Positions 6,811 through 10,293 of a DNA stretch of 10,293 nt are shown here, one piece after another. The stretch's first letter is position 1; each line of letters starts with the position of its first letter. The notes beneath the pieces were generated by a model, which saw only the letters and a list, made by a program, of their open reading frames with translations, was not told where the DNA came from and made no database searches. A program made the position numbers and the translations under genes. The DNA comes from Pseudomonadota bacterium. GTDB lineage: Bacteria > Pseudomonadota > Gammaproteobacteria > Pseudomonadales > UBA5518. The stretch lies in NCBI GenBank assembly GCA_963204845.1, contig CAUJIL010000209.1, forward strand, positions 1 through 10,293, given 5' to 3'.

Positions 6811-8022
6811 TCACAGACGTTCGACGACGGTGGCGATGCCCATGCCGCCGCCCACGCAGGCGGTGACGACGCCGTAGCGTCCGCCGCGCGCCTCGAGCTC
6901 GTCGAGCACGGTGCCGATCAGCATCGCGCCGGTGGCGCCCAGCGGGTGGCCCATCGCGATCGCGCCGCCGTTGACGTTGATGCGATCGAAGGAGACACCG
7001 GTCTCGCGCTGGAAATGCAGCACCACCGACGCGAAGGCCTCGTTGACCTCGAACAGGTCGATGTCCTCGATCTTCAGCCCCGCGACCGTCAGCGCCTTGC
7101 GGGTCGCCGGCGCGGGGCCGACCAGCATGATCGTGGGATCGGTGCCGACCACGGCCGAGGCGACCACACGCCCCCGCGCACGCAAGCCGAGCCGCTCGCC
7201 GGCCGCGCGCGAGCCGACCAGCACCAGCGCCGCGCCGTCGACGATTCCGGAGGAATTACCGGCCGTGTGCACGTGCTCGATGCGTTCCACGTGCGGGTAC
7301 TTCGCGCGCGGCACACCGTCGAAACCCATCTCGCCCATGAACTGGAACGAGGGCGGCAGCTTCGCCAGCGAGGCGAGCGAGCTGTCGGGGCGCACCGTCT
7401 CGTCGCGCTCGAGGATCAGCAGGCCGTTGCGGTCGCGCACCGGCACGATCGACTTCGCGAACGCCCCGCGCGCCCACGCGGCGGCGGCGCGCCGGTGCGA
7501 TTCGACCGCGAACGCGTCCACGTCGTTGCGGCTGAAGCCGTCGAGGGTGGCGATCAGGTCGGCGCCGATTCCCTGCGGCATGAAATGCGTGTTGAGGCTG
7601 GTTTCCGGGTCGACGCCCATTGCACCGCCGTCGGAACCCATCGGCACGCGCGACATCGACTCGACCCCGCCCGCCACCACCAGCTGTTCCCAGCCCGAGC
7701 GGATCTTCATCGCCGCGAGGTTCACCGCCTCGGCGCCCGAGGCGCAGAAGCGGTTCAGCGTCACGCCCGCCACGTCCTCGTCCCAGCCGGCCGCGAGCGA
7801 AGCGATCTTCGCGATGTCGGCGCCCTGGTCACCCACCGCCGCCACGCAGCCGAGCACGATGTCGTCGACCTGGCTGGTGTCGGTGATGCGGTTGCGGCGC
7901 GCGAGTTCGCCGAGCAGGTTCGCGACCAGCGTGATCGGTTTGACCTCGTGCAGCGCGCCGCTCGCCTTGCCGCGCCCGCGCGGCGTGCGGATCGCGTCGT
8001 AGATGAACGCTTCGTTGCTCAT
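6811..8022 (-). CDS. fadA: 3-ketoacyl-CoA thiolase (FadA-type beta subunit)
   Basis: This 403-residue thiolase releases acetyl-CoA from 3-ketoacyl-CoA. Nucleophile Cys93 is in LNRFCASGAEAVN; VNEAFASVV precedes the GHP motif with His359 in MGHPLGATGAM; the second cysteine is Cys389 in TACVGGGMG. The segment AGGVESMSRVPMGSDGGAMG and the start EAFIYDAIRTPRG resemble, from recall, Mycobacterium FadA of the trifunctional enzyme. With the FadB-type product 31 nt downstream it probably forms an alpha2beta2 complex. The ATG at 8022 is chosen because GGAGA at 8031-8035 sits eight bases upstream and the family sequence begins there. An in-frame extension to 8115 is arginine/proline-rich and would cover the candidate operator. 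It is the first gene of the three-gene operon; the gene order beta-then-alpha matches fadIJ rather than fadBA of E. coli. Confidence 0.95.
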   Translation of the reverse strand: MSNEAFIYDAIRTPRGRGKASGALHEVKPITLVANLLGELARRNRITDTSQVDDIVLGCVAAVGDQGADIAKIASLAAGWDEDVAGVTLNRFCASGAEAVNLAAMKIRSGWEQLVVAGGVESMSRVPMGSDGGAMGVDPETSLNTHFMPQGIGADLIATLDGFSRNDVDAFAVESHRRAAAAWARGAFAKSIVPVRDRNGLLILERDETVRPDSSLASLAKLPPSFQFMGEMGFDGVPRAKYPHVERIEHVHTAGNSSGIVDGAALVLVGSRAAGERLGLRARGRVVASAVVGTDPTIMLVGPAPATRKALTVAGLKIEDIDLFEVNEAFASVVLHFQRETGVSFDRINVNGGAIAMGHPLGATGAMLIGTVLDELEARGGRYGVVTACVGGGMGIATVVERL

Positions 8023-8030
8023 GCCATGCT

Positions 8031-8035
8031 TCTCC
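8031..8035 (-). promoter_or_regulatory. Ribosome binding site setting the FadA-type thiolase start
   Basis: GGAGA on the minus strand, eight bases before the ATG at 8022. It decides against the longer in-frame reading that begins at 8115, which lacks thiolase sequence. Confidence 0.75.
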
Positions 8036-8096
8036 AGCGCATCGTGCGGTGCCGGTGATCGTGGAGAGCGGCCGCGCGTGCGGCAATGATCAAAAC

Positions 8097-8113
8097 GGTC
8101 ACCCGGGTTGACC
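8097..8113. promoter_or_regulatory. Candidate operator (17-bp inverted repeat) upstream of the fad operon
   Basis: GGTCACCCGGGTTGACC: arms GGTCA and TGACC pair perfectly, and seven of eight base pairs around the central base match. It sits 75 bp upstream of the thiolase ATG in a 139-bp gap, the position expected for a regulator site. Dimeric repressors of the TetR or GntR kind, which often control fatty-acid degradation, bind palindromes of this size. No such regulator is in the window. The AraC protein encoded nearby usually favours direct repeats, so the cognate factor is unknown. No clear -35/-10 pair is visible around it. The rest of the gap (8023-8096) shows nothing beyond the ribosome binding site. 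Confidence 0.4.
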
Positions 8114-8137
8114 AAAGCGATAGCGCGGGGTGCAACG

Positions 8138-8158
8138 GCTCCGGTCGTGGACCGGAGC
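8138..8158 (-). terminator. Stem-loop just after the DUF4197 gene, probable terminator
   Basis: A 9-bp perfect stem (GCTCCGGTC and GACCGGAGC) around a 3-nt loop, three bases past the TGA of the DUF4197 gene (8162-8164) in its direction of transcription. The sequence after it (GGTT-like, not a T-run) is not that of a textbook intrinsic terminator. It separates DUF4197 from the fad operon and suggests they are separate transcripts. Confidence 0.5.
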
Positions 8159-8161
8159 GGC

Positions 8162-8905
8162 TCAGCGGAAGACTTTCTTCAGCAGCTCGGTGCTGCGTGC
8201 CGCGGGGTTGCGGCGGATGTTGCGCTCCTCGTCGGCGAGCTTCAGGAACAGCCCGTCCAGCGTCTTGTCGGTCACGTACTCGTCGAGGTCGACGTTCCCG
8301 CCGAGCGCCTCGCCGAGCGCGCCGGCCTTGTCGAGCATGCGCTTGTACGAGCGCGTGACGCCGGCGTTGGCGGTCGCCTTGCGCACGATCGGCAGCATCG
8401 CGCTGCTCAATTCCTTGCTGGTGTGCTCGCGGAAGTAGGCGGTCGCGGCGTCGTCGGGGCCGGTCAGGATGTGCCGCGCGTCGGCAATCGACATCTCGCG
8501 CACCGCATCGCCCACGATCGGGGCCGCGGCGAGCACCGCCTGCTCGGCGGCGCGGTTCACGGTGGTGGTGAATTCGTCCACCGCATCGCCCTTGCCGAGC
8601 GCGCGCAGCGTGCTCTCGAGTTTCTTCAGCTTGCCCGGCAACGCAATGCGCACGCTGGGGTCGTCGAGGTACCCGCCGTTGCGCCCGAGGCCGCGGATCG
8701 CGCGCTCGGCGCCCACACCGAGCGCCTCGCGCAGCCCGCCGTCCATCTCGCGGGAGCTCAGCCCGGCCGTGCTGCTGCCGGCGGCGGGCTTCAGCGCCGT
8801 TCCGGTCACGCCCTCCAGGCGTTCACGCCAGTCGGTGCCGGATGCGGCGCCGCCGGCGCCAAGTGCGGCGGCGGTGGTCAGGACGACGACGAGGCGGCGT
8901 TTCAT
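8162..8905 (-). CDS. Exported DUF4197 protein of unknown function
   Basis: This 247-residue protein has a clear Sec signal peptide (MKRRL, hydrophobic 5-20, cleavage near ASG at 21-23) and no lipobox cysteine, so it is expected in the periplasm. The mature part matches the DUF4197 family along its length: GLREALGVGAERAI (57-70), LGRNGGYLDDPSVRIALP (73-90), VNRAAEQAV (116-124), DARHILTGPDDAATAYF (142-158) and the ending YVTDKTLDGLF...EERNIRRNPAARSTELLKKVF. Length is typical and it looks intact. The ATG at 8905 has AGGGGAGG at 8915-8922; the in-frame extension upstream to 8971 would overlap the AraC gene and lacks a signal peptide at its start. No biochemical role is established for the family as far as I know. 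It lies 43 nt after the AraC gene and could be cotranscribed with it. Confidence 0.9.
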   Translation of the reverse strand: MKRRLVVVLTTAAALGAGGAASGTDWRERLEGVTGTALKPAAGSSTAGLSSREMDGGLREALGVGAERAIRGLGRNGGYLDDPSVRIALPGKLKKLESTLRALGKGDAVDEFTTTVNRAAEQAVLAAAPIVGDAVREMSIADARHILTGPDDAATAYFREHTSKELSSAMLPIVRKATANAGVTRSYKRMLDKAGALGEALGGNVDLDEYVTDKTLDGLFLKLADEERNIRRNPAARSTELLKKVFR

Positions 8906-8914
8906 CGGCGGGAT

Positions 8915-8922
8915 CCTCCCCT
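8915..8922 (-). promoter_or_regulatory. Ribosome binding site setting the DUF4197 start
   Basis: AGGGGAGG nine bases before the ATG at 8905. This strong Shine-Dalgarno places the start at the signal peptide MKRRL rather than at an upstream in-frame ATG. Confidence 0.7.
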
Positions 8923-8948
8923 GGGTTCCGGAGCACGGAGCGCGCGTG

Positions 8949-9977
8949 CTACGGGCGGTTCGCGGCCTCACGATACGCCCCCGGCGTCGTGCCGGTCCAC
9001 TTCCTGAACGCGCGGTGGAAGGCGCTGGGCTCGGAGAAGCCGATCGAGGCGGCGATCTCGTTCGCGCTGCGCGTGGTTTCCAGCAGCTGCCGGATCGCGC
9101 TTTCCTTGCGCACCGAATCCTTGATCTCCTGGAAACCGTTGCCTTCCTCGCGCAGGCGCCGGCGCAGCGTCGGCGCGCTGATCCCGAGCAGCGTCGCGGC
9201 TTCCTCGAGACCCAGCCCGACCACGTCGTCGCGCCGGCGCATCAGGCGGCGCACGGTGGCCGCCAGCGAGGGCGTGTCGATGTAGCGGCGCATCAGCGAC
9301 TCGGGCGCGCCGTGCAGGAACTCCGCGAGCTCGGCCGGGCTGCGCGTCAGCGGATGCTCGAGGTAGCGTGCCGGAAAGACCACGCAGTTGCGCGCGGCCG
9401 AGAAATAGTGGTCGCAGGGAAACATGCGCGGGTACTCGTCGCGATAGCTCGCCGGCTCGAAGGCGAACAGGATGCGCTCGGGCAGCACCTCGCGCGCGAT
9501 CAGCCAGCTCGCCCAGCGCAGCCAGATCACCATCAGCGACTCGATGAACGCGCGATCGTCGAGGCCGCGGCGGTTGCGGTGCGCGAACAGCAGCTCGGCC
9601 TCGTCGCCGCGTTCGCGCAGGTCGATCGCGAAATCGTCCTGCACCAGCGCGTAGAAGCGCGCACCGCGCAGCAGCGCGCGGCGCAGGTTCGGGCAGGTGA
9701 TCGTCGCGTGGCACATCATCGCGAACAGGCCCGGTGCCAGCGGCCGCGCCGTGAAGCCCGCGGCCTCGCAGTCCAGCGTGTCCCAGGTGAGGCGGATCAG
9801 GCGTGCGAACACGTCGATCGGCACCGCATCGGCGGCGGGCGCGTACAGCCCCGGACAGCCGGCACGGGCGGCGAGCGCTGCCGTGTCGATGCCGGCCGCC
9901 TCGGCGGCCACGAGGTGGGCGCGCACCAGCTCCGGCGCGACCGTGATGTGCGAACGAGGTGCGGGCGTAGCCGCCAT
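8949..9977 (-). CDS. AraC-family transcriptional regulator with arabinose-binding-type N-terminal domain
   Basis: This 342-residue regulator has a ligand-sensing N-terminal domain of the PF12625 type (about 15-215) and a C-terminal AraC DNA-binding domain (about 235-338). The first helix-turn-helix reads LEEAATLLGISAPTLRRRL (257-275). The second reads ANEIAASIGFSEPSAFHRAF (305-324), followed by the family signature RKWTGTTPGAYR (325-336). Length and domain order are those of the OruR/ArgR-like group often found by catabolic genes. The ATG at 9977 is chosen because the family N-terminus begins shortly after it and a TATACT box lies just upstream. No strong Shine-Dalgarno is visible, so the start is less sure; an in-frame extension to 10163 would run through that box and into the next gene. 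It may sense an acyl-CoA or fatty acid and control the neighbouring beta-oxidation genes; that is inference from position. Confidence 0.93.
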   Translation of the reverse strand: MAATPAPRSHITVAPELVRAHLVAAEAAGIDTAALAARAGCPGLYAPAADAVPIDVFARLIRLTWDTLDCEAAGFTARPLAPGLFAMMCHATITCPNLRRALLRGARFYALVQDDFAIDLRERGDEAELLFAHRNRRGLDDRAFIESLMVIWLRWASWLIAREVLPERILFAFEPASYRDEYPRMFPCDHYFSAARNCVVFPARYLEHPLTRSPAELAEFLHGAPESLMRRYIDTPSLAATVRRLMRRRDDVVGLGLEEAATLLGISAPTLRRRLREEGNGFQEIKDSVRKESAIRQLLETTRSANEIAASIGFSEPSAFHRAFRKWTGTTPGAYREAANRP

Positions 9978-9990
9978 GGGGCCTGACCGT

Positions 9991-10007
9991 GCGGCGGAGA
10001 ACGCCGC
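9991..10007 (-). other. Small stem-loop in the AraC gene leader
   Basis: GCGGCG, loop TTCTC, CGCCGC on the minus strand: a perfect 6-bp stem between the putative -10 box and the ATG of the AraC gene. It could be a transcription end for the upstream gene (stop at 10042), an operator half, or chance in GC-rich DNA. Confidence 0.25.
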
Positions 10008-10009
10008 GG

Positions 10010-10015
10010 AGTATA
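10010..10015 (-). promoter_or_regulatory. Candidate -10 box for the AraC gene
   Basis: TATACT, five of six sigma-70 consensus positions and strikingly AT-rich for this DNA. It predicts transcription starting near 10003 and a leader of about 26 nt. No good -35 hexamer is visible at 16-18 nt spacing, which would fit an activator-dependent or autoregulated promoter. Confidence 0.45.
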
Positions 10016-10041
10016 GCGCCCGGGTGGCGGCAGCTCGTGTC

Positions 10042-10293
10042 TCAGCCGGCGTCGGGAACCGGTGGGGGTATCGCCGGCGGTGTGGCCGGCGCCGCAGCAC
10101 CTGGCGCAGCGGCGTCCGGCGCGCCGGAGCGCTGGATGCGGCCCTCGAAGCGCCGCGGTCCACCGGGTCTGCCCGGCGGCTGCAGCAGCGCGTCCATCAT
10201 TGCGCGCCGCTCCGCTGCCGGCAGCGCGAGCACCGTGTCGACGAAGCGCCGGTGCAGCCGCTGCTGCAGCGCGGCGTTGCGCTCGCGCAGCGT
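10042..10293 (-). CDS. C-terminus of an unidentified, possibly Spy/CpxP-like (heavy-metal-sensor) protein
   Basis: The frame is open from the right edge of the window and stops with TGA at 10042-10044, giving 83 residues; the start lies outside. The first part is a charged amphipathic helix region (TLRERNAALQQRLHRRF, then LALPAAERRAMMDALL). Its LPAAERRAMMDAL pattern recalls the last helix of periplasmic Spy/CpxP or metal-resistance (PF13801) proteins. The tail (about residues 33-83) is rich in Pro, Ala and Gly and looks disordered. The family call is tentative because neither signal peptide nor earlier helices can be seen. It is separated from the AraC gene by 64 nt on the same strand. Confidence 0.6.
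   Translation of the reverse strand, partial: TLRERNAALQQRLHRRFVDTVLALPAAERRAMMDALLQPPGRPGGPRRFEGRIQRSGAPDAAAPGAAAPATPPAIPPPVPDAG

Noticed and set aside
4344..6866. An 840-codon plus-strand open frame antisense to the FadB-type gene
   Set aside because: Translation is rich in Arg, Ala, His and Leu with no domain pattern, no ribosome site was seen, and the opposite strand has perfect catalytic motifs.
8023..8115. N-terminal extension of the FadA-type thiolase
   Set aside because: No thiolase similarity; a good ribosome site lies inside it and fits the start at 8022.
8138..8158. Second REP element
   Set aside because: The stem is perfect but no GTAG or GGAG lies at its foot and its sequence differs from the 3455-3473 palindrome, so it is treated as a terminator.
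8469..9986. A 505-codon plus-strand open frame antisense to the DUF4197 and AraC genes
   Set aside because: It spans two well-supported genes on the other strand and shows no recognisable motifs.
1..10293. Mobile element, prophage, CRISPR, defence or biosynthetic cluster
   Set aside because: No transposase, integrase, direct-repeat array, tRNA end or toxin-like small gene is seen; genes and codon use look uniform and chromosomal.

Overview
The window is GC-rich bacterial DNA with short intergenic gaps and strong Shine-Dalgarno sites. The gene content is fatty acyl-CoA beta-oxidation plus small envelope or periplasmic proteins. A CsgG-like protein, a DUF4197 protein, an AraC regulator with an arabinose-binding-type N-terminus and a GTAG-type REP unit together suggest a high-GC gammaproteobacterium (Nevskiales/Xanthomonadales-like). 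This is inference from gene style; there is no rRNA or other marker to fix the taxon.

Layout. Plus strand, 1-1652: the 3' part of an MFE-2-like short-chain dehydrogenase, then a thiolase 20 nt downstream, forming one operon. Minus strand, 1659-2297: a GTT2-like glutathione S-transferase that converges on the thiolase with a 6-nt gap. Plus strand, 2414-3454: an exported CsgG-family protein with an SH3-like C-terminus, divergent from the GST across 116 bp. The 19 bp at 3455-3473 are a perfect stem-loop that fills the gap to the next, convergent gene. Minus strand, 8022 down to 3474: a three-gene operon of thiolase (FadA-type), fused enoyl-CoA hydratase/3-hydroxyacyl-CoA dehydrogenase (FadB-type) and an LCAD-like acyl-CoA dehydrogenase. 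Minus strand upstream of it: a DUF4197 exported protein (8162-8905), an AraC-family regulator (8949-9977) and the C-terminus of an unidentified, possibly Spy/CpxP-like protein running off the right end (10042-10293).

How the genes fit together. The minus-strand operon encodes a nearly complete beta-oxidation spiral: acyl-CoA dehydrogenase for the first step, FadB-type protein for hydration and (3S)-hydroxyacyl-CoA oxidation, and thiolase for cleavage. The plus-strand pair (SDR plus a second, distinct thiolase) looks like part of a parallel route in which an MFE-2-like SDR would oxidise (3R)-hydroxyacyl-CoA. The AraC regulator and a 17-bp inverted repeat upstream of the fad operon are candidate control elements.

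I saw no mobile element, CRISPR array, tRNA, rRNA or obvious novel defence or biosynthetic system. The less ordinary items are the REP-like hairpin that supplies a stop codon, the candidate operator, the non-lipidated CsgG-like protein and the juxtaposition of two stereochemical types of beta-oxidation.
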